The notes beneath the pieces were generated by a model, which ran no database searches, was not told where the DNA came from, and saw only the letters and a program-made list of their open reading frames with translations. DNA of 64,000 nt from CAKZLS01 sp963771545. GTDB lineage: Bacteria > Pseudomonadota > Alphaproteobacteria > Rhodospirillales > Defluviicoccaceae. The position numbers and the translations under genes were made by a program. The DNA is taken from assembly GCA_963771545.1 (NCBI GenBank), contig CAVYTX010000002.1:1922001-1986000 (forward strand), read 5' to 3'. Positions 8,375-15,908 of this stretch are shown one piece after another. How positions within the stretch are numbered: position 1 is the stretch's first letter; every line of letters begins with the position of its first letter.

Positions 8375-9301
8375 TTAGCGTGTTTTGTCCGGATCCTGTC
8401 GGGACAGGCGGGATTCGAGACGAGCCACCGCCCATTTCGCGGCATCGCGGACCAAGGGCGAGCGATCTTTCCTGTGCTCGCGGGCCAGCGAAGCGAGTGT
8501 TGCACGCGACCCGTTGCCAATCGCAATCATGACGTTTCGCACGAACCGGTCACGGCCGGTCCGCTTGACCGGCGTGCCGGCGGTCAGTTCGCCGAAGGCC
8601 TCCGCGTCAAGACCCGCCAGCTTTTGCAGGGGCACCCCGCCGATATCCGCGCGCGCCGACAATTCCGCGTGCGGCGTCGGCTGCGCATACTTGTTCCAGG
8701 GGCAGACCGCCAGGCAATCGTCGCAACCGTAGATCCTATTGCCCATGGCGGATCTCAGATCCTCGTCGACGGCGCCCTTGTGCTCGATGGTGAGATACGA
8801 GATGCACCGCCGGGGATCGATCCGGTAGGGCGCCGGCAGGGCGCCGGTGGGACAGGCCCGGAGGCAGCGGTCGCAGGTTCCGCAATGATCCGTCTCCGGC
8901 GCGTCCGCCGGCAATTCCAGGGTGGTGAACACTTCGCCGAGGAACAGCCACGATCCGAAGCGGCGCGACACCAGATTGGTGTGCTTGCCGGTCCAGCCGA
9001 GGCCGGCGCGCATGGCGATCGGCTTCTCCATCACCGGAGCCGTGTCCACGAACACCTTGACGTCGCAGTCGAACGTGCAGGTCATCCAGCGCCCGAGCGC
9101 CTTCAGGCGTTTCTTGATCACTTTGTGGTAGTCCCGCCCCTGGGCATAGACGCTGATCACACCCTGTTCCGCGTTCTGGAGCGGCGCCATGGGATCCTGT
9201 GCGGGACCATAGTTAAAGCCAACGGCGATAACGGTTCGAGCTTCCGGCCACAGCGTCCGGGGGTCGGCCCGGCGGTCGGCGTTGGCCTCCATCCAGGACA
9301 T
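8375..9301 (-). CDS. queG: Epoxyqueuosine reductase QueG, original 5' end out of frame
   Basis: Last enzyme of queuosine synthesis: reduces epoxyqueuosine to queuosine in tRNA, using cobalamin and two 4Fe-4S clusters. Seen: CGTCDRCLRACPTGAL and CDDCLAVCPWN cluster motifs, the DUF1730-type N-terminal part, and HEAT-like C-terminal helices (FVRNVMIAIGN, RDAAKWAVARLE). The first usable start, at 9301, loses about 50 residues of the family N-terminus. Those residues are present upstream in frame (KETIRAKAHELGFDAVGF) but have only CTG as a start. With one copy of an adjacent 10-base duplication removed, a GTG at 9458 overlapping the queF stop would begin the protein. Confidence 0.88.
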   Translation of the reverse strand: MSWMEANADRRADPRTLWPEARTVIAVGFNYGPAQDPMAPLQNAEQGVISVYAQGRDYHKVIKKRLKALGRWMTCTFDCDVKVFVDTAPVMEKPIAMRAGLGWTGKHTNLVSRRFGSWLFLGEVFTTLELPADAPETDHCGTCDRCLRACPTGALPAPYRIDPRRCISYLTIEHKGAVDEDLRSAMGNRIYGCDDCLAVCPWNKYAQPTPHAELSARADIGGVPLQKLAGLDAEAFGELTAGTPVKRTGRDRFVRNVMIAIGNGSRATLASLAREHRKDRSPLVRDAAKWAVARLESRLSRQDPDKTR

Positions 9302-9433
9302 ATCGCCGTGGCGGCCGTCCGCCAGATAGGCGGCAAGATTACGGGAGTCCTCGATGTTCGCGTCGGCCGAAGCGAACCCGACCGCGTCGAAGCCCAGTTC
9401 ATGGGCTTTCGCGCGGATGGTCTCCTTGATATG

Positions 9434-9453
9434 CTCAGTGCCGCTCAGTGCCG
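9434..9453. repeat. 10-bp tandem duplication at the queF/queG junction
   Basis: CTCAGTGCCG occurs twice back to back, followed by CTCA. Ten bases is not a multiple of three, so the second copy puts the GTG overlapping the queF stop out of frame with queG. Confidence 0.95.
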
Positions 9454-9454
9454 C

Positions 9455-9919
9455 TCACCCCCGGCCCCGATACGGCGGAACGCCCTGCTCCGGAACCCAG
9501 AGGCCCAAGGGCGGTTCGCCGCTCTGGTAGAACACGTCGATGGGAATGCCACCGCGCGGATACCAGTAGCCGCCGATGCGAAGCCATTGCGGTTTGGCGG
9601 CCTGCTGCACCTTCTCAGCGATGGCCATCGTGCACTCTTCGTGAAAGCCGCCGTGATTGCGGAACGAGGCCAGGTAGACCTTCAGCGACTTGCTTTCGAT
9701 CAGGCGCGCGCCCGGCGCGTAGTCGAGAACGATGTGGGCGAAATCCGGCTGGCCGGTCACCGGACACAGCGCCGTGAACTCGGGACAAGTGAAGCGGACC
9801 AGATAGCGCGAGGGCGCGCGCGGGTTCGCCACCGTCTCCAACACCGCCTCGTCGGGGGAGGCCGGGATCACTCCCCGTCCGCCCAGTTGCGTCAGTTCCT
9901 CGTATTCGTTTTCGGCCAT
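9455..9919 (-). CDS. queF: NADPH-dependent 7-cyano-7-deazaguanine reductase QueF
   Basis: Reduces the nitrile of preQ0 to the aminomethyl group of preQ1, with two NADPH. Seen: the short, unimodular QueF form (154 residues), the catalytic cysteine in FTALCPVTGQPDFA, ESKSLKVYLASFRNHGGFHEEC with the NADPH-binding stretch and the conserved His/Glu, and the C-terminal GIPIDVFY. It is third in the leftward queA-tgt-queF-queG operon, 37 bases after tgt. Its TGA overlaps what appears to be the original queG GTG. Confidence 0.95.
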   Translation of the reverse strand: MAENEYEELTQLGGRGVIPASPDEAVLETVANPRAPSRYLVRFTCPEFTALCPVTGQPDFAHIVLDYAPGARLIESKSLKVYLASFRNHGGFHEECTMAIAEKVQQAAKPQWLRIGGYWYPRGGIPIDVFYQSGEPPLGLWVPEQGVPPYRGRG

Positions 9920-9956
9920 GGACCGGTTCTCGTCTCTCCATCCAGGCGACCGGCGA

Positions 9957-11084
9957 TCAAACCGGATCGATGTCGCCTCTCGCCTGTTCGTCCGCGAATT
10001 CGGCGGCGAACGCCCGGAACCGGCCGGCGCCGATGGCGTCGCGCATCCGCCGCATCAGATCCTGATAGTAGTGCACATTATGCCAAGTGAGGAGCATGGC
10101 GCCGAGAATTTCCCCCGACCGGACCAGATGATTGAGATACGCGCGGCTGAAATCGCGACTGGCGGGGCAGTCGAGCGACCCGTCCAGGGGGCGCGGGTCG
10201 TCGGTGTGGCGGGCGTTGCGGATGTTCACCGGACCGTAGCGGGTGAACGCCTGGCCGGTGCGCCCCGAGCGGGTGGGCAAGACGCAGTCGAACATGTCGA
10301 TGCCGAGCGCCACCGCGCCCACCAGGTCGCCGGGCTTGCCGACGCCCATGAGGTAGCGCGGCCGGTCGTCCGGAAGACGCGGCGCCGTCGCCTCAAGCAG
10401 TTCGAACATGGTGGCCTGCCCCTCGCCCACGGCCAGGCCGCCCACCGCGTAACCGTCGAAGCCGATATCCAGCAGCGCGTCGACCAACTCCACCCGCAAA
10501 TCCTTATACACGCTCCCCTGGACGATGCCGAAAAGGCCATGACCGTCGCGCGCGTCGAACGCCGCCTTGGAGCGCTTGGCCCAACGCATGGAGAGCCGCA
10601 TGGACTCGGCGGCGGCGGGGCGCTCCACCGGAAAGGGCGTGCATTCGTCAAAGGCCATGGCGATGTCCGCGCCCAGCATCCGCTGGATTTCCACCGACCG
10701 CTCGGGCGTCAGCGTATGGGCGGCGCCGTCCACATGGGAGCGGAACCGGACTCCGTCCTCGGTGACCTTGCGGAGTTTGGACAGCGACATCACTTGAAAC
10801 CCGCCGGAATCGGTCAGGATCGGTCCCGCCCAGTTCATGAACCTGTGCAGCCCGCCCAGCCGCTCCACCCGCTCGGGCCCGGGCCGCAGCATCAGATGAT
10901 AGGTGTTGCCCAGCACGATCCGGGCGCCGGTGGAGGCGATCATCTCCGGCGTCATCGCCTTCACCGTCGCCGCCGTTCCCACCGGCATGAAAGCCGGCGT
11001 TTCCACGACGCCGTGGGCCGTCTCCAACCGGCCCAAACGGGCATCGCCGTCGGAGGCGAGCCGTTGGAACCCCAGACCGGTCAC
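9957..11084 (-). CDS. tgt: tRNA-guanine transglycosylase Tgt
   Basis: Exchanges guanine-34 of Asp, Asn, His and Tyr tRNAs for preQ1. Seen: VETPAFMPVGTAATVKAM, NTYHLMLRPG, DSGGFQV with the nucleophile-region aspartate, GIVQGS, GGLAVGE, and the distal active-site segment DCVLPTRSGRTGQAFT. The zinc ligands follow near the C-terminus (LDCPASRDFSRAYLNHL and the following WHN). The length is 375 residues. The start is GTG at 11084, whose GTGA overlaps the queA stop; this fits the conserved N-terminus (TGLGFQRLASDGDARLG) and signals translational coupling. Confidence 0.96.
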   Translation of the reverse strand: MTGLGFQRLASDGDARLGRLETAHGVVETPAFMPVGTAATVKAMTPEMIASTGARIVLGNTYHLMLRPGPERVERLGGLHRFMNWAGPILTDSGGFQVMSLSKLRKVTEDGVRFRSHVDGAAHTLTPERSVEIQRMLGADIAMAFDECTPFPVERPAAAESMRLSMRWAKRSKAAFDARDGHGLFGIVQGSVYKDLRVELVDALLDIGFDGYAVGGLAVGEGQATMFELLEATAPRLPDDRPRYLMGVGKPGDLVGAVALGIDMFDCVLPTRSGRTGQAFTRYGPVNIRNARHTDDPRPLDGSLDCPASRDFSRAYLNHLVRSGEILGAMLLTWHNVHYYQDLMRRMRDAIGAGRFRAFAAEFADEQARGDIDPV

Positions 11085-12118
11085 GATCCCCGGTCCCGGT
11101 GAAGCAGGCAGCAATCTCCGTAGGAGTAGAACCGATATCCGTTCTCGATGGCGTGCCGGTAAGCGCGCTTCATCCGCTGGGTGCCGGCGAACGCGCAGAC
11201 CAACATGAACAGCGTCGACCGCGGGAGGTGGAAGTTGGTGAGCAGCAGATCGGTAATCTTGAAGCCATAGCCCGGCGTGATGAAGATATCGGTCTCTCCG
11301 GCGAACGGCGCGAGGACGCCATCCTCCCCGGCCGCCGTCTCCAATAGCCGCAGCGACGTGGTACCCACCGCCACCACCCGGCCGCCGGCGGCGCGCGCCC
11401 GGTTCACCTCCAACGCCGCCGCCTCGCCGATAGTCCCCCACTCCGCGTGCATGACGTGATCCTCCACCCGCTCGGTCTTGACCGGCAGGAACGTCCCCGC
11501 CCCCACGTGCAGCGTCACGATTACCCGCCGCACACCTTGCGCATCCAACGCCGCCAGCAGCGCCTCGGTGAAATGCAGCCCCGCCGTCGGCGCGGCGACG
11601 GCGCCGGGATTGGCCGCGAACACGGTCTGGTAGTCGTCGCGGTCGCGGGCGTCGGCAAGGCCGTGGCGCTTGATGTAAGGCGGCAGCGGCATGGCGCCGT
11701 GGGCCTCCAGCGCCGCCATCAGCGCCGGCCCCTCGCGATCGAAAGCGAGTGTAATTTCGCCGTTCTCGCCCTTGGCTTCCACCTCGGCCCACAGCCCCGC
11801 GGCGAAGTCGACGCGCTGACCCGCCTTGAGCCTTTTGCCGGGCCTGGCGAACGCGCGCCAGCGGCCCGGCGCCACCTGCTTGTGCAAGGTCGCCTCGATG
11901 CGCGCCGCGCCGCGCCGTCCTTCCAGGCGGGCGGGGATCACCCGGGTGTCGTTGAACACCATGACGTCGCCCGGGCGCAGCAGTCCGGGAAGATCCCGCG
12001 CCGTTCGATCCGCCGGATCCTCGCCCACCGCCAACAGGCGCGCGGCATCGCGCGGCGTCACCGGCCGATGGGCGATGGCGCGGGCGGGAAGATGGAAGTC
12101 GAACTCGTCGACTCTCAT
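11081..12118 (-). CDS. queA: S-adenosylmethionine:tRNA ribosyltransferase-isomerase QueA
   Basis: Transfers and isomerises the ribosyl moiety of S-adenosylmethionine onto preQ1-tRNA, giving epoxyqueuosine-tRNA. Seen: MRVDEFDFHLPARAIAHRP start, DVMVFNDTRVIPARL, PLPPYIKR, the AAPTAGLHFT motif, TLHVGAGTFLPVK, GTTSLRLLE, and TNFHLPRSTLFMLVCAFAG. At 345 residues it is full length. The start matches the family N-terminus; a longer in-frame extension is not conserved. It is first gene of the queuosine operon, with its promoter in the roughly 190 bases shared with the divergent monooxygenase gene. Confidence 0.96.
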   Translation of the reverse strand: MRVDEFDFHLPARAIAHRPVTPRDAARLLAVGEDPADRTARDLPGLLRPGDVMVFNDTRVIPARLEGRRGAARIEATLHKQVAPGRWRAFARPGKRLKAGQRVDFAAGLWAEVEAKGENGEITLAFDREGPALMAALEAHGAMPLPPYIKRHGLADARDRDDYQTVFAANPGAVAAPTAGLHFTEALLAALDAQGVRRVIVTLHVGAGTFLPVKTERVEDHVMHAEWGTIGEAAALEVNRARAAGGRVVAVGTTSLRLLETAAGEDGVLAPFAGETDIFITPGYGFKITDLLLTNFHLPRSTLFMLVCAFAGTQRMKRAYRHAIENGYRFYSYGDCCLLHRDRGS

Positions 12119-12306
12119 GGAGAACCGTTGCCGTGAAAACATCATTGACGGGCGGACGCCGGCGTGGAGTCCGCACCAACCGGGGTTGGTACACGAACGC
12201 GCCGCTTGACGCCACCCCGGACCAGCGCCCAAAATTTCGGAGCGTGCTATCATATATAACTATTATCCGAGTTTGATCTTCTCGTATGTTCTGGGGGAGA
12301 AACGCC

Positions 12307-12603
12307 ATGCATGTCACTCTGGTTCACGTCCGGGTCAAGCCCGACCGGGTCGACGACTTCATCGCCGCCAGCAAGGCCAACCACGAGGGTTCCATCGCCG
12401 AGCCCGGCAACCGCCGCTTCGACATTCTCCAAGACCGGTCCGATCCGACCGAGTTCATCCTCTACGAAGCGTACGTAAGCGCCGACGACGCGGCCGCGCA
12501 CAAGCAAACGGCCCATTACCTGACCTGGCGCGAAACGGTGGAACAGATGATGGCCGAACCGCGCCAGGGCGTCCCCTACACCGGCCTCTTTCCGAAGGCC
12601 TGA
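12307..12603 (+). CDS. LsrG-like antibiotic biosynthesis monooxygenase (ABM) family protein
   Basis: Small ferredoxin-fold ABM-domain protein of 98 residues. Seen: MHVTLVHVRVKPDRVDDFI, NHEGSIAEPGNRRFDILQD, FILYEAY and HKQTAHYLTW, a close match in layout to E. coli LsrG, which isomerises phosphorylated autoinducer-2. No lsrK, lsrF or transporter gene is nearby, so an AI-2 role is not supported by context. The partner is the iron alcohol dehydrogenase three bases downstream, so the pair may process a small aldehyde or ketone. A GGGGGAG ribosome site decides the ATG. Confidence 0.85.
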   Translation: MHVTLVHVRVKPDRVDDFIAASKANHEGSIAEPGNRRFDILQDRSDPTEFILYEAYVSADDAAAHKQTAHYLTWRETVEQMMAEPRQGVPYTGLFPKA

Positions 12604-12606
12604 GCC

Positions 12607-13806
12607 GTGACTCCTTTACAGCCGTTTACCATCGCCCGCCTGCCGCGCATCGTCTTCGGCGCCGGCGCCGTTGACACCGTCGCCGGCGAAGCCCGCGCCT
12701 TCGGCCGCCGGGCGCTGATCGTCACCGGCGCGCGCTCGTTCCGCGCCTCGCCCCACTGGCAGATGCTGCTGGACGGGCTCGCCGAGCGCAATGTGGCCTG
12801 GTACGACATCAACGTGGAGGGCGAGCCTTCGCCCGACGCCGTCGACCGGGCCGTGGCCGAGTTCAGCGAGAGCGATGTCGACGTGGTGATTGCGGCCGGC
12901 GGCGGCAGCGCGTTGGACGCCGGCAAGGCCATTGCCGGCCTGCTGCCGCACGGCCGTTCGGTGATGGAGCACCTGGAGGGCGTCGGGCCGGAACGCCCCT
13001 ACGAGGGACCGGCGGTACCGCTGATCGCCGTGCCCACCACCGCGGGTACCGGCAGCGAGGCCACCAAGAACGCGGTGCTGAGCCGGCGGGGCCCGGACGG
13101 CTTCAAGAAGTCGTTCCGCGACGACGCCTTGGTGGCGCAAGTGGCCGTCGTCGACCCCGAACTGCTGGCCACCTGCCCGCCCGAGGTGATGGCCGCCAAC
13201 GGCATGGACGCGTTCACCCAGCTCATGGAGTCCTATGTTTCGATCCGCGCCAACCCCATGACCGACGCCCTCGCCTGGTCGGGGATGGAGGCCTTCCGCG
13301 ACGGCTTCTTCGCCAGTTGGGAGGGCGGCGCCGGCGCCGACGCCAAGGCCGGACGCTCGCGCATGGCCTATGCGTCGCTACTCTCGGGGACCTGTCTGGC
13401 TCAGACCGGCCTGGGCTCGGTGCATGGCTTGGCCTCGCCGCTCGGCGCCTATTTCCCGATCCCCCACGGGCTCTGTTGCGGCACGCTGGTGGCTGAGGCC
13501 ACCGACGTCAACATCGGGGCGCTCCGGGAGCGCGAACCGGACAGCCCGGCGCTGAACAAGTACGCGCGGGTGGGCCAGCTGCTCGCGCAAACGAATGTCC
13601 ATGACCGGAATCAAGGCCTGGCGGCGCTGGTGGAGACCCTCAGGGCCTGGACCGAGCGCTTGTCGCTGGGGCGGCTCGGCGACTACGGCATGCAAGCCGA
13701 GGATACGGCGCGGGTGGTGGCGGGATGCCGCGGCGGCAGCATGAAGACCAACGCCATCGTGCTCACCGACGCGGAAGTGGAAACAATCGTCGCCCGGCGA
13801 CTGTAG
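12607..13806 (+). CDS. Iron-containing (type III) alcohol dehydrogenase
   Basis: Metal-dependent NAD(P) alcohol/aldehyde oxidoreductase, 399 residues. Seen: the nucleotide-binding GGGSALDAGKAIA, PTTAGTGSEATKNAV, NGMDAFTQLMESY (metal-binding aspartate), and metal-binding histidines in GLGSVHGLASPLGA and FPIPHGLCCG. The substrate is unknown. GTG start three bases after the LsrG-like stop indicates one transcription unit and probably one pathway. The neighbouring queuosine genes face the other way and are unrelated. Confidence 0.9.
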   Translation: MTPLQPFTIARLPRIVFGAGAVDTVAGEARAFGRRALIVTGARSFRASPHWQMLLDGLAERNVAWYDINVEGEPSPDAVDRAVAEFSESDVDVVIAAGGGSALDAGKAIAGLLPHGRSVMEHLEGVGPERPYEGPAVPLIAVPTTAGTGSEATKNAVLSRRGPDGFKKSFRDDALVAQVAVVDPELLATCPPEVMAANGMDAFTQLMESYVSIRANPMTDALAWSGMEAFRDGFFASWEGGAGADAKAGRSRMAYASLLSGTCLAQTGLGSVHGLASPLGAYFPIPHGLCCGTLVAEATDVNIGALREREPDSPALNKYARVGQLLAQTNVHDRNQGLAALVETLRAWTERLSLGRLGDYGMQAEDTARVVAGCRGGSMKTNAIVLTDAEVETIVARRL

Positions 13807-13824
13807 GAATTGGAATGGACGGAG

Positions 13825-14070
13825 TTATTTGCGGACGGACTTGACGAGGACCACGACCAGCCAGACCGGCACCACCAGCATCGCGCCGAGCAGAATGTAT
13901 TCGAACGTCCCGGAAAATAAAGACGCCGCTGCCTCGAAGGCGCCACGAAGGGTTCCTCCCATGCGCGCCAGGATGCTCGCGGGCGTGATGCCGAGAGCGG
14001 ACAGCACGAAGCCGACCACCAGCGAAGCGATCAGAAGTTTGAGGATGGTTCCCGCAACGCCGCGGGGCAT
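13825..14070 (-). CDS. Small DUF6460-type membrane protein
   Basis: 81-residue inner-membrane protein. Seen: two hydrophobic helices, residues about 9-28 (LKLLIASLVVGFVLSALG) and 57-76 (YILLGAMLVVPVWLVVVLV), separated by an amphipathic segment rich in Ala/Phe/Gly. The order and the VVGFVLSALGI signature match DUF6460 proteins of alphaproteobacteria. No function is known. It lies 15 bases downstream of the DUF882 gene on the same strand and may share its transcript. Confidence 0.72.
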   Translation of the reverse strand: MPRGVAGTILKLLIASLVVGFVLSALGITPASILARMGGTLRGAFEAAASLFSGTFEYILLGAMLVVPVWLVVVLVKSVRK

Positions 14071-14085
14071 GGAATCCGGTCCGGA

Positions 14086-14652
14086 TCAGCCGCGCCAGGT
14101 ACGGACATCGCCGGTGTCAAGGTGGACGAACCGGCGGTAGTAGCCGACGCCGCCCCGTTCCAACTTGCGCGCGGTCTTGGCGAGCGTGCTCGGCGCGACG
14201 CCCGCCAGTTTCACGTCCACCGCTTGGCCTCGCATGTGGAAGCTGTTCTTGGCGACGCCGCGGCTGACGCGCCGCAAACGGGCATTGCTGGCGGGAGTGC
14301 GGTAACCCGAAAACACCTCGAAATGGCTATTGGGGCTGAGCCGCATCTTGATGTCGTAAAGCTGATCGAGCAGGCTGGGATCGATGAGTTTGACTTTATT
14401 CGTTCGGTGATCGCGCATCAGGCGGCTGATTTTCTTCAGGCCCGCGGGGACGTAACGGCCGTCGGCCCAATAGACGACGGTCAGGGTTTCCTGGTTATGC
14501 ATGCTACGGAAGGACAACACCTTTTTTTTAGGAACCTTGACGGTCCGGGCCGATGCCGGCAGAGGAGACAATCCGAATAAGGCGGCGGCCGCGAGGCCTA
14601 ATCCAAGAAGCCGGCGGCGCGTTACGGCGAAGCTGAATTCCGTTTTCGGCAC
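14086..14652 (-). CDS. Tat-exported DUF882/YcbK-type peptidase M15-like protein
   Basis: Predicted periplasmic murein endopeptidase-like protein, 188 residues. Seen: a twin-arginine-type signal (TRRRLLGLGLAAAALFGL) ending near ASA at residue 35. The M15-type core follows, with SGYRTPASNARLR, the zinc-site histidine and aspartate in SFHMRGQAVDVKL, and FVHLDTGDVRTW at the end. These are the zinc ligands of the MepK/YcbK group, which cleaves cross-links in peptidoglycan. Activity is inferred from motifs. The upstream 400-base gap should contain its promoter. Confidence 0.85.
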   Translation of the reverse strand: MPKTEFSFAVTRRRLLGLGLAAAALFGLSPLPASARTVKVPKKKVLSFRSMHNQETLTVVYWADGRYVPAGLKKISRLMRDHRTNKVKLIDPSLLDQLYDIKMRLSPNSHFEVFSGYRTPASNARLRRVSRGVAKNSFHMRGQAVDVKLAGVAPSTLAKTARKLERGGVGYYRRFVHLDTGDVRTWRG

Positions 14653-15054
14653 GTCTGGTGTTTCCCCTGCCAGTTGGTCTATCGCGGATCTCGACTTTTA
14701 GAGCCCCGAGTGGCTTATTGCATTTCCTTCGCGGCTATCGTCAAGAGCTAATAGTGCACCGCGTTATCTTACTATTTCGTATACTCGACGCGTACACCCC
14801 GTTGGGCGTTCCTAGGCTCCTAGAATGCACTTTGCATTGGAAAATGTGACGAAACCATGGCGCGGTGCGAAAAAAAGCCATAACCGCGGAAAGATTCAAC
14901 CTATCGTTCCGGTTGCGCAATAACGGTAATCGCCATGGTATATGCCGGCGGCGCGATTATGACGCCGGTGCTGCCCAGGGACGGCGAATCGATTTTGGTT
15001 TGGCGAACCCATTAGCGACCGTTACAATCCCCAAAAGTTCGCGCATGATGATCG
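14653..15054. other. Divergent intergenic region, DUF882 / universal stress protein
   Basis: About 400 bases without a supportable gene. Short frames exist on both strands but have no ribosome site or recognisable composition. It presumably holds two divergent promoters; none is placed with confidence. Confidence 0.4.
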
Positions 15055-15906
15055 ATGTCCCTCTACCTTTCCCACGACGGCTCCATTAACGCGGACTGGG
15101 TGGCGCGCTACGCCGTCTGTCTCGCCCGGCACCGGCCGGATCGCCGGCTGCATGTCGTTCATGTGAAAACCGGGGAAATTCCCGATGATCTGCTTGATCG
15201 CAAACTGAAGGGGCTCGAACAGGACGCCCGCGCGGCTGGCGTAACGGTCGACGTCGAAACCGTTCCCGTCCGCGGAACCGTTGTCGCCACGCTGGCGGCC
15301 ACGATCCCGGAGGCATCCGACGTGTTCGTGATGTGCGGCACGCGGGTGCGGGGCGGTCGGAACGGCTACCTGTCGGGGACGGTGGCCGAGAAGCTGCTCG
15401 CCCGCCGCGCCACCAACGTCATGGCCATACGGGTGGTGCAGCCGGGTCTCCTCGGCGTCGCCCACTCCCTCCTGCTCGCGGTTGTCGACGCTCGCCCGCC
15501 GTTCCGTTCGGCGCTGCCGTTCCTCGATCTCATGATCCCCGAGGTCAAACACGTGCACATTCTCAACGCCCGCAAACTGGGACGCGCGAGCTATCGGCAT
15601 CTGACGCCGCGGCGTTTGTCGAAATTGCGCGCCGAGGGTCTTGTTCAGGCGCGGGACGTGGAACAGGCGGTGAAGGAGAGGACTGGCCTGACCGAAGCCA
15701 TGATCAATTCCAGCGTCCGCTTGACCGACGACTGGGTCATGGAAACCCTCATCCTTGCCAGCCGCCACAAGTCGCAGTTGATCTGTCTGCAGGTCCCGCC
15801 GCGCTCATTCAAGGACGCGTTGCCGTTGGCCAATCCCATCGAGCGGATGCTGCGCGACGCGCCCTGCGACGTTGCCCTGTTGAGCAAGGCGGGAGGGACC
15901 AACTGA
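15055..15906 (+). CDS. Universal stress protein, two degenerate UspA domains
   Basis: 283-residue cytoplasmic protein with two Usp-like alpha/beta halves. Seen: an N-terminal strand-helix (LYLSHDGSINADWVARYAVCLA), VVHVKTG, then SDVFVMCGTRVRGG...SGTVAEKLLARRATNVMAIRVV, resembling the Usp nucleotide-binding glycine loop. A second half starts at LLLAVVDARPPFRSAL and ends CDVALLSK. The ATP-binding motif is imperfect in both. It lies two bases before a P-type ATPase gene, so it may modulate or sense ion-pump activity; that role is inference from coupling. Confidence 0.8.
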   Translation: MSLYLSHDGSINADWVARYAVCLARHRPDRRLHVVHVKTGEIPDDLLDRKLKGLEQDARAAGVTVDVETVPVRGTVVATLAATIPEASDVFVMCGTRVRGGRNGYLSGTVAEKLLARRATNVMAIRVVQPGLLGVAHSLLLAVVDARPPFRSALPFLDLMIPEVKHVHILNARKLGRASYRHLTPRRLSKLRAEGLVQARDVEQAVKERTGLTEAMINSSVRLTDDWVMETLILASRHKSQLICLQVPPRSFKDALPLANPIERMLRDAPCDVALLSKAGGTN

Positions 15907-15908
15907 CC

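Noticed and set aside
9957..12317. A 786-codon leftward ORF
   Set aside because: It joins tgt to an unrelated frame through queA; the queA and tgt frames are clear and the junction is a GTGA overlap.
12307..12603. Naming the ABM protein LsrG
   Set aside because: The fold matches, but none of the other lsr genes is present, so the AI-2 role is not supported.
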